Below, in pieces: positions 41,885-52,708 of a stretch of 64,000 bases of DNA (the stretch's first letter is position 1; every line of letters begins with the position of its first letter). The position numbers and the translations under genes were made by a program. Below the pieces are notes generated by a model, which was not told the origin of the DNA, did no database searches, and saw only the letters and a list, made by a program, of their open reading frames with translations. This stretch comes from Mycoplasmataceae bacterium (GTDB taxonomy: Bacteria > Bacillota_I > Bacilli_A > Mycoplasmatales > Mycoplasmoidaceae). The stretch is from contig JAISBY010000004.1 in NCBI GenBank assembly GCA_031265955.1, positions 55,891 through 119,890 of the forward strand, in the 5' to 3' direction.

Positions 41885-43807
41885 CTACTTGCGTAAATTT
41901 TTCAAATACAAGAAATCTGACGGCTTCGTTTTAATAGCTTTTTGTAATTGACTAAGGAATTTTACTGCTTCTTGATTATTGGTAAATATTTCTTTTTTGA
42001 CACTATAGCCCAAATGTTCATTTCGTTTCTGAATTCGTTCACTATATTTTAAATACTGTGCCAATTGCTTTTTAGCTTTCCCTAAAAATTTTAGTGATAT
42101 ATGTTTATATTCTGCGAAGAAATTAGGATCACTTAAATTTTCATAGTTTTGATTAACAAATCTTGTACGTTTGCTTAAAAAATCTAAAGCAGAAACAAAG
42201 AATCTACCTCTTAAAAAGACTCAACCATCTAATGTTCTAAATTCGTAATCTAAAGTTTTTTGTGCTTTAGAATTTGATGACGTTCGTTTCATATATTTCT
42301 TTTTGTAATATACAAAATAAGTAATTAAAACAAAGACAGCACATAAAGTAAAGAATGACATTTCAATAATAACCGCTGCGATTGTGTCGGTATTTTTGTT
42401 GGTAATAGCGTCATTGAAAAGCGAATAGAAATGGTCAAAAGCAACAACAATCAACACTCCGACTGCGAGAATATAAATAATATATTCGAAAATGGATAAT
42501 TTAATACAACCCTCAAAAGCATATTTTAAAAGTGCCAGTAAAATAAACACATAAATAATGATATAGAAAATTGATGATGCCGAAATAATAGTGTTAACAT
42601 TAATAAAATTAGCTTCCTTACCCACTATTCCAACAATGATATCTGGCACAATGGCCCACATTCCAATGGTAATTAACATAATTACAATATTTAATTTCAT
42701 GGCTTTTATTGGAAATCCATCTTCATTAAGATTAGCGAAATTATTACTAATATAACCTTCAGTTGCCATCGGTTGTAATGTAGTACCACCGTACAAGGTA
42801 ACTTGTGAAATTGTATTACCACGCATGAAAATCGTGGAAATAATCATAATTAGTGGCCCAGCATATATCAGTCATTTAAAAGCTGGATAAACATCATGAA
42901 GTTTAATTCAAAAACCAGTATTAATATTTTGGGTGAATGATTTTTGTGCTAACATGAAAATTGTAATCATGAGAATGTAAAAAATCACACTTGATATCAT
43001 TACAATAACAATCCCTTTACTAATGTTTTTTTCAGGTTCTCTTACCGTTGATCCAGCTGAAGCAAATGCTTCAAAACCAGTAAAGTAATAAAAGCAAGCA
43101 CAAAACGCTGATAAAAAATGCTGAAAAGTAAAATCGGAATTCGTAGCTCAATTCGAAGCGTTGCCAGAATTAATTGGTAAACATGCTGCCACAATTCCAA
43201 ATAATATTAGAAAGCCAGATGAAGCCCATTTGACAATTAATGAGAATTTGGCTACTTTTTTATAGGTTTTAGTGCCAACAAAGGCGACAATTGCAAAAAC
43301 GGCTGACAAAAGTAATCCTAATAAATCTTCTGATAATAAATCCCAATTCCCTAGATGTTTTGTTCAGTCACATCATCAAAAGCCACCATCCACGCTACCA
43401 GTAGACATCGTTGGATCTACATTTGCTTTAATAAACATCAAGATTTGATTTGACATCACCATGGGCATAATCATGTAATTCAAAAATAGAACTAAAAAAC
43501 CTGCAAACCTTCCAAAAGCACTTCTTGCAAAGATGTAGGCACCACCATTATTGTCTTGCTTATGATAGCGAGACAATTTAGCAAAAGCAAAAGCGCAAGC
43601 ACTAGCAATTACCCCCATCAAAAGAAAAATTCAAATAATGTGAAAACCTAGTCCATAGGCACCGTTAGTATCTTTTGGAGAATTAGCTAAAATGGCTAAA
43701 CTTCCTAAAAAAGGAATACCAACCGTAAGATTAAAACCGTTTCAAGCAAATTGTTTTAATGTAAATTTTTGATTTTTAGTTTTACCTAATGATGCTTTAT
43801 TGGACAT
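41885..43807 (-). CDS. APC family amino acid permease
   Basis: 640 aa, about 12 membrane spans and a C-terminal basic tail of about 120 residues. ARSAFGRFAGFLVLFLNYM, YYFTGFEAFASAGSTVREPEKNISKGI and TLQPMATEGYIS are shared with the permease at 32060. A TATAAT (minus strand, 43822-43817) lies 9 bases before the ATG at 43807, so that start is preferred to the ATG at 43816 and the message is likely leaderless. Substrate unknown. Confidence 0.9.
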
Positions 43808-43816
43808 CGCTTCCAT

Positions 43817-43822
43817 ATTATA
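43817..43822 (-). promoter_or_regulatory. -10 box, leaderless permease promoter
   Basis: TATAAT on the minus strand 9 bases before the start codon at 43807; it overlaps an upstream alternative ATG, which cannot be used if transcription starts 7 bases downstream. Confidence 0.55.
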
Positions 43823-43921
43823 AGCACTTTTATGTTACTAACATAATTTGTATGTCAAGATTCATCAACACACACCATTTCTTTCTACATTTAAACATTT
43901 ATTTTTATAGAATTATTGTTA

Positions 43922-45559
43922 ATGACTTCCAAACATAAATCCCATCTTCTTCATGACATTTCTACAACTCTTGATAAAGCCAGTCCTTCACCAATTGAAG
44001 TAATTCCCACCAAAAAGAAAATCGGTTTTATTTCTGCTATTAGTTTAGTTATTGGTTCATCAATTGGTGCCGGCATTTTTATTAAGAACCATGAAATTCT
44101 AAATAATGTTCATGGTTCTATATTACTAGCCATTATGTGTTGAATCATTGCCATTATCGGTATTTTAGCTTTGGCCTTTACATTACCCGAGATTTGCAGT
44201 GGTATTCATAATAACCGCCAAGGCATCATTGGTTGAGTCAGAAAATTTAATAGTAAATTGATTTATTTAAGCGGTAAAAACTTCATGACCTACCTACATT
44301 TATCAATTTACTATTTCATCATGCCGTTTTATTTAATGATGACATTACAGGAAACTTTTAATTTTTCGATTGAATGGTATTGATTAATATTGATATCGTT
44401 TGCGATATCTTCATGATTTATATGAATCACTGGTTTATCTACCAGAGCCGCTAATTTACAAAATTGAATTGTAACAGCTATTAAGTTTTTACCCATCATT
44501 TTTGCTGCCGTTGCTGGTTTTGTCATGATTGGTCTTGGCAAAGGTACTGATAATACTTGAGATCCACAATATCCAGTTTACGACGGACATCTTCCATTAT
44601 TTAGCGACCGGTTACCAATATTGGGAATCCTAAGTTCCATCCCTGCCATCTTTTTTGCTTTTGATGGTTTTTACTCTACTGCCGGTATCCAAGGTGTGAT
44701 GAAAGAGCCGAAAAAGATTTCCCTCGCTATGGGTGTAGGAATGGCAATTGTTAGTGCGTTAGACATCATTATATCCTTGTCCTTATTATTAGGAACACAT
44801 AGCGGAAAAATGTCCGATTTAAGAATTCCACAATGGGTTTTCCAAATTGCTAACATTTGTGTCGCCATTGGTATTTTAGGGATTATTAATGGCGTCTCAG
44901 TTTATTCAACCCATTACTATCATGATTTAATTTTACACAATGAAATTCCGTTTGCTAATTGGCTACAAGACCACTCTCAAGGTAATAAGCAAACCATGGG
45001 AGTGTTGGTCAGCTATATCATCACTATTTTCTGATTCGTCGTGTTTACCATCATTGGTTTGCATTTTTTGAATACTGGACATTATGGAAATATTCCAGGT
45101 TGAGATAATCCGAAACCATACGGAGATAACCATATTGAGAATCTCTATTCGTTTGCTGATTTAATTGGTAATTGAAATGCCGCATTAGCATTTGCCATTA
45201 TTTTATTCGCAGTAATTGGAGCTATTCATAATCGTAAAACTAAAAAAATTGATGTTGCTCGTTCCCGATTTTTGGTTCCTGGCGGTATCGTTAGTTTGGT
45301 CATTATTGGAATTGGGATTTTATTTATTCCGGTAGAATCTGTGGGTAATTTAATTTACATCGTGGGTTATTACAATGGCACCATCGCCGTTCCGACTGGT
45401 GTGACATCACCAAAAGTTACTTCCATTGATATTTTTGGAGCCGCCGCACAAATTGGAATGTTATTTGTATTTTTAGGAATAACCTTGATTCCGGCGATTG
45501 TAAGAGTTTTAAGCGACAACAAAAAAGGTGTACAGAAAGAATTACATAAGCATTATTAA
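43922..45559 (+). CDS. APC family amino acid/polyamine permease
   Basis: 545 aa, about 12 spans. Unlike the other two, TM1 keeps the full APC signature SLVIGSSIGAGIFIKN near residues 41-56. AIFFAFDGFYSTAGIQGVMKEPKKIS matches the TM6 region and following loop. Divergent from the minus-strand permease. Several UGA Trp. Start at ATG 43922 preferred over an in-frame TTG at 43916. Confidence 0.9.
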
Positions 45560-45563
45560 TATA

Positions 45564-46001
45564 TTACTTTTTAATTTTTTTAAAATTTTTAGATCTTGCG
45601 ACTAACATTAAAATTCCAGCCACAGTTCCAAAAGGGAAAGCAATTACTTGTAAAATAGAAGGAGCTAAAGAATATTTGCCAGTAATACGCGTTCTTTGAA
45701 TAAAACTTAAGCCAATTCAATTAACGGTACATGAATAAACGCTATAAATTGATCCAATAATCGAAAATACTATTAAAACATTTCAAGTTATGGTAGCTAC
45801 AGCGTGAGCCGAATCGTAATCGGAACTAGGATTATCTTTTAATAGTTCATCAGTAAGTTTATCAATAAACGTATCCTTTTGTTGATAAAGAACAACTACT
45901 CCAAATATAGACAAAGCGATAAAAAAAACCGACAAAACACCGCCGATAATGGATAACACAAAAGCTGGGGTGATTAAATTTTGTTGACTACTTTTTTGCA
46001 T
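45564..46001 (-). CDS. membrane protein, unknown function
   Basis: 145 aa with three to four hydrophobic spans (about residues 13-40, 74-100, 113-135); one UGA is Trp in the second. Ends in a Lys-rich tail. Its start faces the acyl-activating enzyme gene at 46024, leaving only about 22-43 bases for two promoters. No recognised family. Confidence 0.7.
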
Positions 46002-46023
46002 ATGTTCAATTCTATATCAATAA

Positions 46024-47964
46024 ATGGTAAAATTATTAGCATTCATGAAGTTGCATAAGAATACAAAAAAACTAGTAAAAGATGTTTTTGCAAAGTTGGA
46101 TGAGCTACCAACATCTTTTGAAACTTTAAAAGTTATTACCTTAAATTATTTTAGTGCCAATGTTTTTGCTGAATATAAAGAAAACCACAAATTAAAGACA
46201 TTAACTTATCAACAATTATTTGATTTATCAAATGATATTCGCAACAACCTTTTATTGAAACATTCTAAAAAGAGTGGGGCAATTATTTTACAAATGAGTA
46301 ATTCATATAAATGGTATATTGCTTTCTGAGGAATTATCTCAGCAGGGTTTAAACCAATTCTTGTTAATCCCACTATTAAATATGAACTCAATGAAATTTT
46401 AAAAAATATTGATGTCATTTGTACCATTACCGATAACAATGTTGATATTTTATTAGAGAAAAGCAATAATCAACCAATTGTTCCTTTTGCAACGGAGTTG
46501 GCTTTTTTATCATCAGGTACCACTGATGTTCCGAAAGTTATTACATATGACATTATTGCCTTGAAGGTTCAAATTAAAATTGCATCCGAAATATTAAAAA
46601 AGAATAAAGCAATTCGTTTGGGTAATAAACTAAAAAATGCTAACAAAATAAAAGTTTTAGCATTTTTACCACTGTATCATATTTTTGGTTTTATTGTAAT
46701 CGTTGTCTGATTCAGTTTTTTTGGTAGAACCATTGTTTTTTTAGAAGATATTTCTGCGAAAACGATTCAGTCAACTTGTCGCGAACAACAAGTGACTCAT
46801 TTTTTTGCCGTACCACTGGTATGAGAAAACACCGTTAATTCTATTTATACAGAAGCCAAAAAACTACAGCAGTATAACAAATTATGCCGAGCAATTAAAA
46901 TGAGTAATTGCTTGCAGAATTTATTCCCTAATTGAGGAGTTAAAATTGCTCGTAATTTATTATTTAAAAAAATTCGTGAAAAAGTTTTTGGGACACAATT
47001 ACAATTTTTAATATCAGGCGGCGCTACAATAAATAAGGACTATTTAAAAACGCTTAATGGTTTAGGTTACTCAATTCATAATGGTTACGGTTTAACTGAA
47101 AGCGGTATTGTTTCGGTAGAATTATCAAAATATGTAAAATATCGTAATCATACAACAGTCGGCAAACCATTCAAAGTTATTCAGTGACAAATAAATAGTA
47201 AAAATGAATTACAACTCAAAAGTGAATTACTTTACAAAAGCAAAATGATACACGGTGAATTGACTATTAACAAAGTTAATGAATGATATGATACTAGCGA
47301 CCTTGCAAAAAAAATAAAAGGAAGACTACAAATTTTGGGTCGCTTAGATGATGCCATCATCAGTGCTGATGGTGAAAAAGTTAGTCCTGAAGAATTAGAA
47401 AATTTATTTAATATTAGCGATGCTTATACCGTTGCCATTTTAGGCATAAAACAACGTTCAGGTAGTCACCAAATTAATTTGTTAATTTGATTTAAAACAG
47501 AACTTGACACTAGTGATAAAGATGAAATCATTAAAAGAATTTATAAGATTACAGACACTATTTCACTTTACAAACGTCCTGTCAAATTTTTTGCAGTAGA
47601 TCAATTACCATTAACAGATTTAGGTAAAATAAAACATAAACAATTAATTTCATTGTATGAACAACATCAGTTGATGTTAGTTCCACTTACTAAGAACATA
47701 GATTATGATTTGCAATTGATCAAAGATGAACAAACACAAAAATTTTTACTGCAAACACGATTATGCTTTGCCAAAGTATTTCAGACAGATATTAATAACA
47801 TTCATGACAACACTAATTTTATTAATGATTTAGGTGGCAGCAGTTTAGACTATTATGCCATCCTCAACGAAATATTTCTCATCACCAATAAAGAAATAAA
47901 ATTGACTAGTGATAAAGTGTTGCTAACACCTTTAGATTTTGCCTTGTATCTTAAAAATAATTAA
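46024..47964 (+). CDS. acyl-activating enzyme (AMP-binding) fused to acyl carrier protein
   Basis: 646 aa (Met8 at 46045 is another possible start). Residues about 30-535 are an adenylate-forming enzyme: P-loop AFLSSGTTDVPKVI, then PLYHIFGF, HNGYGLTESG (A5), WYDTSDLAKKIKGRLQILGRLDD (A7-A8) and the C-terminal Lys region GKIKHK. Residues about 560-646 are an ACP with DLGGSSLDYYA, where Ser607 would carry phosphopantetheine. It probably activates a fatty acid and loads it on its own ACP, supplying the acyltransferases downstream. Confidence 0.88.
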
Positions 47965-48039
47965 TTTTTGCAATTTAGTTGAAACAAGAGATATTGTGCA
48001 ACTAAGCAAAATTGATAATTATTTATATAATTCTTCACT

Positions 48040-49470
48040 ATGAACAAGCTTACGAAACGAAGGGAACCAATCTTTGCGTTAGCAAGTTTTGGGCCAAATT
48101 TTCTAAATTTGTTTTTCAGTGTTTATATTCAAAATGCTCTACTTGGAAACATCAATAATGGATTTGATGTCACCGATCCCAAACGAGCCATTGTTTCAGT
48201 TGCTATCTTTAGTGTTTTATTTACTATTACTAAAATTATTGATGCTTTATTAAACATTCCCATGGCTCATTTGTCAGATCGTACCAAGAGTCGCTGAGGC
48301 AGACGTCGACCATGTATTTTAATCGGTATGTCTGGTTTACTATTAACATATATCGCATTGTGTAATCCCTTAACTCTAGCACAAGGCAGTATGGCAAATA
48401 CTATTTATATTTTCATAATATTAATTTGCTATTTTACCAGCTACTGTTTGTGCTTAGAATCGTTTTATGCTTCATTTCCTGAAATCACTTATGATATGCA
48501 AGCACGCGTTCGTTTAACCAGTTGAAAAGCTTTTTACGACACCATCGGTTATTCTATTGGTTATGCATTAATGCCAATGATTTTAGGGTATTTAACTGGC
48601 ATTAGCATGAGGTGAATTGGAATGAGCTTGGCACCATTAATGTTAACAATGATCATTCCTATAATCCTAATTAAAGAACCTGGTTCTTACATTATTTCTT
48701 TTCAAGGAAATAAAAAAATTAAAAAATTAACTAAACAAGCCCAAGAAAAAGAAAACGTAGGATTATGGGAGTCAATTAAAATCACAATTATTCATAGACC
48801 ATTTTTAACTTGGGTTTTAATTTTTGCTTTATTTTATTTCGGTTTAGATCTATTTTTACAAGGACAAGTACCACTAGCTCAACATTCGATGGGTTTAAAT
48901 TCATGACAAACAACCGTCATTAATACGGCTGCCTTTGCTCCAATCCCATTAATGTTAATCATTAACAAAAAAATTATGAACAAATGAGGATTTAAGGCGG
49001 CGTTTTCCATTGCCATTATTTCTTTCATAATTGCAATGCTATCCTTCATGATTGCTTATGTCAATTGGATTGGTTCGGTCTGAACAATTCTTATAATTGC
49101 CACTATCGGATCAACAATTGGTAGTTTTGGTTTGACCAATTTTTTTGCGGCTCCATATTTAATTCCCACTCATGTCGCCAAAGAACAAACTGATAAAAAT
49201 CATAAAGCCAATCAGGCTATGTTTTTTGGTGTGCAAGGAATTGTTGTAGCTCTTTCCAACGCTTTAAACGAACCTGTATGAATCAACGTTTCACAAATTG
49301 GCAAAACAAGCGGTCATCCAGAATACGGACCGCATATTATGACTTATATTGTAATTGGGGTATGTTCGTTAGCTTTGATTGCGACAATTGTTTTTATGCC
49401 TAAGCAATTTAAAAATATAGGTAAACTAAAAGATTTAAAATTAAACCAACACCACAAACATGTTGCCTAA
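48040..49470 (+). CDS. MFS_2 (GPH-type) transporter
   Basis: 476 aa, about 12 spans. The loop 2-3 motif LSDRTKSRWGRRRPCILIG is that of the GPH/MFS_2 family, which includes sugar-cation symporters and the animal lysolipid carrier MFSD2A. FPEITYD and LTSWKAFYDTIGYSIG fit that family too. Its stop overlaps the start of the first acyltransferase, so in context import of a lipid precursor is more likely than a sugar; this is inference. Confidence 0.85.
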
Positions 49471-50129
49471 TGAAAAAGTACAGAAATACCTGATATAAAA
49501 ATTTATTTCGTTGATTTATGAAAGCAACTGGCTGATTACCAACTTTCTTTATTTTTAAACCTAAATATTATTACAAGAATAAAAATATTCAAAGAAAACG
49601 AATTAAAGGAGCTGCTATCATTGTTGCAAATCACCGAACAACTCTTGATCCGTTCTTAATTATGTACACTTTTACTTTCAGATACATTCATTGCTTGGTT
49701 GGTGAATTTGTTTATGAAAACATCCCTTTTTTTAAAATGATTTTAAATCTATTTGGTTCTATTAGAGTCGAACGTTTTACGGCCAACCCTGATTATTTAA
49801 ATATTTGTAATGACATCCTTACCAAAGGTGGCGTGATTCAAATTTATCCTGAAGGTCATCTGCCAAAACCAAAACAAACTGAATTGTCACCTTTTAAACC
49901 GTCGGCTGTATTAATGTCATTACAAACCAAAACACCAATTATTCCAATTTATCATTCTGGTAATTATGGTGTATTCAAGCGTGAGAAAATAGCTATTGGG
50001 GAACCGTTACGCTTCTATGAAAAATGTCAACAAATTAATCCGTCTGTTACTGAATTACAAAAGTTAACTCAGATTGTGCAAGACAAAGTTAATGAACTAA
50101 AAATAATGGTAGATCATGAGACAAAATAA
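49470..50129 (+). CDS. plsC: 1-acylglycerol-3-phosphate acyltransferase family protein (first copy)
   Basis: 219 aa. PlsC motif I NHRTTLD with catalytic His55 and Asp60; the phosphate-binding motif III YPEGHLP (EGT is usual; His130 replaces Thr). The N-terminus is basic and Trp-rich (UGA-coded) for membrane attachment. Transfers an acyl chain to lysophosphatidate or a related lysolipid. ATG overlaps the upstream stop by one base; overlaps the second copy by 14 bases. Confidence 0.9.
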
Positions 50130-50760
50130 AAAACATTATTCTTATTGATTGTTACACCTCTGCAAAATTATGGCGTGACCATCATGATGAATTGTGTACC
50201 ATCGTCGCTACTTTCACATGCCTGAAGCTTTTAAGAGAAGCAAAATTAAAGGCCCTGGGTTGATTGTGTGTAACCATAACCATTGAATTGAGGCGCCACT
50301 AGTTGCTTACACTTTTCCTTTTCGCAGCATGACTTCCATTATTTCGGATGTTGTTCTAACTAATCCGTTCGGCAAGTGATTTTTTAATCAGATAGGTACC
50401 ATTGTTATTAATAACAAGAGTTTTGAATGAAATGATTTTAAGCAAATTATTGACCGTCTTAAAGATAATAGATTGGTTTTGATTTTTCCAGAAGGAACTG
50501 TTAATCGTACTAAAACATTAGTGCAGTTCAAAGAAGGACTGGTAACCATTGCTTATCTGGCAAATGTCCCTATTTATCCGATTTATATTGATGCCAAGCA
50601 CCGTCCTCTTCATTGTCAAAATATCATGTTAGGTAAAAGTTTGCATTTACGCGATCATTTTCATACATTGAATACCAAAACCAGTAAAATGATGACTAAG
50701 ATGGTATATGATTATGTCAATTTAATGAAAAAGAAGTTGGAAGAAAAATTAAGGAAGTAA
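50116..50760 (+). CDS. acyltransferase of PlsC family (second copy, HX4E)
   Basis: 214 aa. Same fold as the previous gene: motif I is NHNHWIEAP, where His54 is kept but the catalytic Asp is Glu59; motif III FPEGTVNR (Glu126, Gly127, Thr128) is intact. The N-terminus has a cluster of Trp from UGA codons. The H-X4-E variant is unusual and may change acceptor or activity. Two bases before the next gene. Confidence 0.85.
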
Positions 50761-50762
50761 CT

Positions 50763-52262
50763 ATGGGTATTTCAAAATTAGGTTATGGTAATTATTGAAC
50801 CGAACCCATGCCTCAAAAGGAAATTGACTTATTAGAGTCATGTGGTCACATTAATACAATTAATGAATTCTTAAATTTTCTTGAAATGAATTACATTAAT
50901 CAGACGGCAATTAGCTGAACGAAAAATGAAAAATTTTTTAATAAGACTTTTCAAGAATTGCTGATGGATATAAAAGCTAGTAGAAATTTTCTTATTAAAA
51001 AGCAAATTAAAAAGGGTGATGTAATTGGTATCCAAATGCCAAATGAATATCTTTTTATTGTGATTTTATTGGCAATTATTTCCATTGGAGCAATTGCTAA
51101 TGTTTTTCCAACGCAAATTAGTAGTGAGGTATTAGAAAAAATTTATCAGCAGTATCAAATTAAACTCTTAATTTGTAGTAACAAAGAGGATCAGAAAACA
51201 AGTTCGTTTAACACCGTTACTGCTAATGAAATTTATGATAATCAATTGCTACCGTTTGTTGATACGATTGCACAAAATGATTTGGCAGTTTTGTATTTTA
51301 CTGGTGGGACAACATCTCAACCTAAAGTTGTAAAACTTACTCATAAAAATTTGATGCGTGGCATGACAAACGGAGCTTATGGTTTCTCTAAAATCATGCA
51401 CCTTAAGTATCTGACAGTTATTCCTTTTTATCATGTTTTTGGTTTAGTACGTAGTGCACTCACCCCGTTGTATACGGGAAGTGAAAATTATTTGGGTAAT
51501 TTTAGTGATGTTTTAAAAGAATTGACAATTGTAGATCCAGATATTATTTGTACAGTACCAGCAATGTTGGAGATGATTTGTTTTTTTGCTAAAAAAGATA
51601 TTAATATTCTGGGCAAAAAACATAAAACCGTCGTGGTTGGTGGGGCTGAAATTAATCCAATTTTACTCAAAGAAGCTAACAAGCTTGGAATCTACGCATG
51701 TTCGGGCTATGGTTTGACAGAAACAACTAATTTAGTTTCTGGAAGTCGTTTTGAAGCAGAAAACGCTTCAACTGCTGGGCATTTGTTCGATTTCCAAGAA
51801 ATTAAAATTGTGAATCATGAATTGTGAATCAAAGGTGAAAATGTTTCGCCTGGCTACTATTTGGATACTGAAAATACAAAAAAATCATTTGAAGATGGTT
51901 GATTTAAAACAGGCGACTTAGTAGAATATAAAAATAATAACTTGTACATCATTGGGCGTGTCAAAAATTTAATTGTCTTACCTAACGGCGAAAAAATTTC
52001 TCCAGAAGAAATTGAATCTAAATTCAATCAAACTTCCTTGATTAAAGACAGCATGCTTTATTTCCAAAACAATCAAATTATTTTAGAAGTAGTACCCAAT
52101 AAAGTTTCAACATTAAGTAATGAACAACTTCTCAAAGAAATTCAAAATGTTTATCAAACAATTAATAATCAACTACCAACATTTATGACAATCAATAAAT
52201 TGATTATTCGTGAAGATGATTTTAAACGTACTACGACAATGAAAAAAATACGATCCACCTAA
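50763..52262 (+). CDS. acyl-activating enzyme (AMP-binding), stand-alone
   Basis: 499 aa. Motifs: P-loop LYFTGGTTSQPKVVKLTHKN, PFYHVFGL, CSGYGLTETTN, WFKTGDLVEYKNNNLYIIGRVKN and PNGEKISPEEIE. Family of acyl-CoA/acyl-ACP synthetases. It lacks the ACP domain of the gene at 46024, but a free ACP gene follows. Ends with KRTTTMKKIRST, which holds the terminal Lys region. Confidence 0.9.
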
Positions 52263-52287
52263 TTAAATGTGTTTTAATTAATTCGTT

Positions 52288-52533
52288 ATGCTGAACGAAT
52301 TGATTAAAATTTTTAAAGAAATTATGATTGATAGCAAGATTGACTATAGTAAGATTACTGAAAATACAAAATTATTTAATGATATTTGTCCCAATAGTAG
52401 TGCTTTGGTTATGGTAGCGTTTGCAATTGAGGAAAAATATCAGATTTCATTGCCTGGTTACCTAGAAGTTCGGAAAGCAACGGTTGGTGATATCATTACA
52501 ATAATTAAGACAGAGCTAACCAAGCGTAAATAA
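52288..52533 (+). CDS. acyl carrier protein
   Basis: 81 aa, acidic, four-helix ACP plan. The attachment site is DICPNSSALV: Ser37 corresponds to the phosphopantetheine Ser of DSL, although the usual DSL reads NSS. ATG at 52288 follows the AMP-binding gene by 25 bases. Probably the partner of that enzyme; a second, housekeeping ACP is likely elsewhere. Confidence 0.82.
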   Translation: MLNELIKIFKEIMIDSKIDYSKITENTKLFNDICPNSSALVMVAFAIEEKYQISLPGYLEVRKATVGDIITIIKTELTKRK

Positions 52534-52563
52534 AATACTTTTAAATTAAAGTAATTTATCTGA

Positions 52564-52637
52564 TGCACTCTAAGGGAGTTAAACCCCTATCCTTCTGATT
52601 CGAAGTCAGATATTCTATTCAATTGGGATAAGAGTTG
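52564..52637 (-). tRNA. tRNA-Arg(UCG)-like gene, degenerate
   Basis: The anticodon arm is perfect (TCTGA-CTTCGAA-TCAGA, anticodon UCG) and the T arm pairs, but the D stem keeps only one of four pairs and the acceptor stem has two mismatches at its end. G19 is A and C56 is U, so the G19-C56 tertiary pair would be A-U. No encoded CCA. Either a pseudogene or a very divergent tRNA. Confidence 0.5.
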
Positions 52638-52708
52638 GGAATTTAAAATATGCAATAGTTTAATTACTATATAATCATTTCATATTTAAAAATATAGGGA
52701 GTTTAAAT

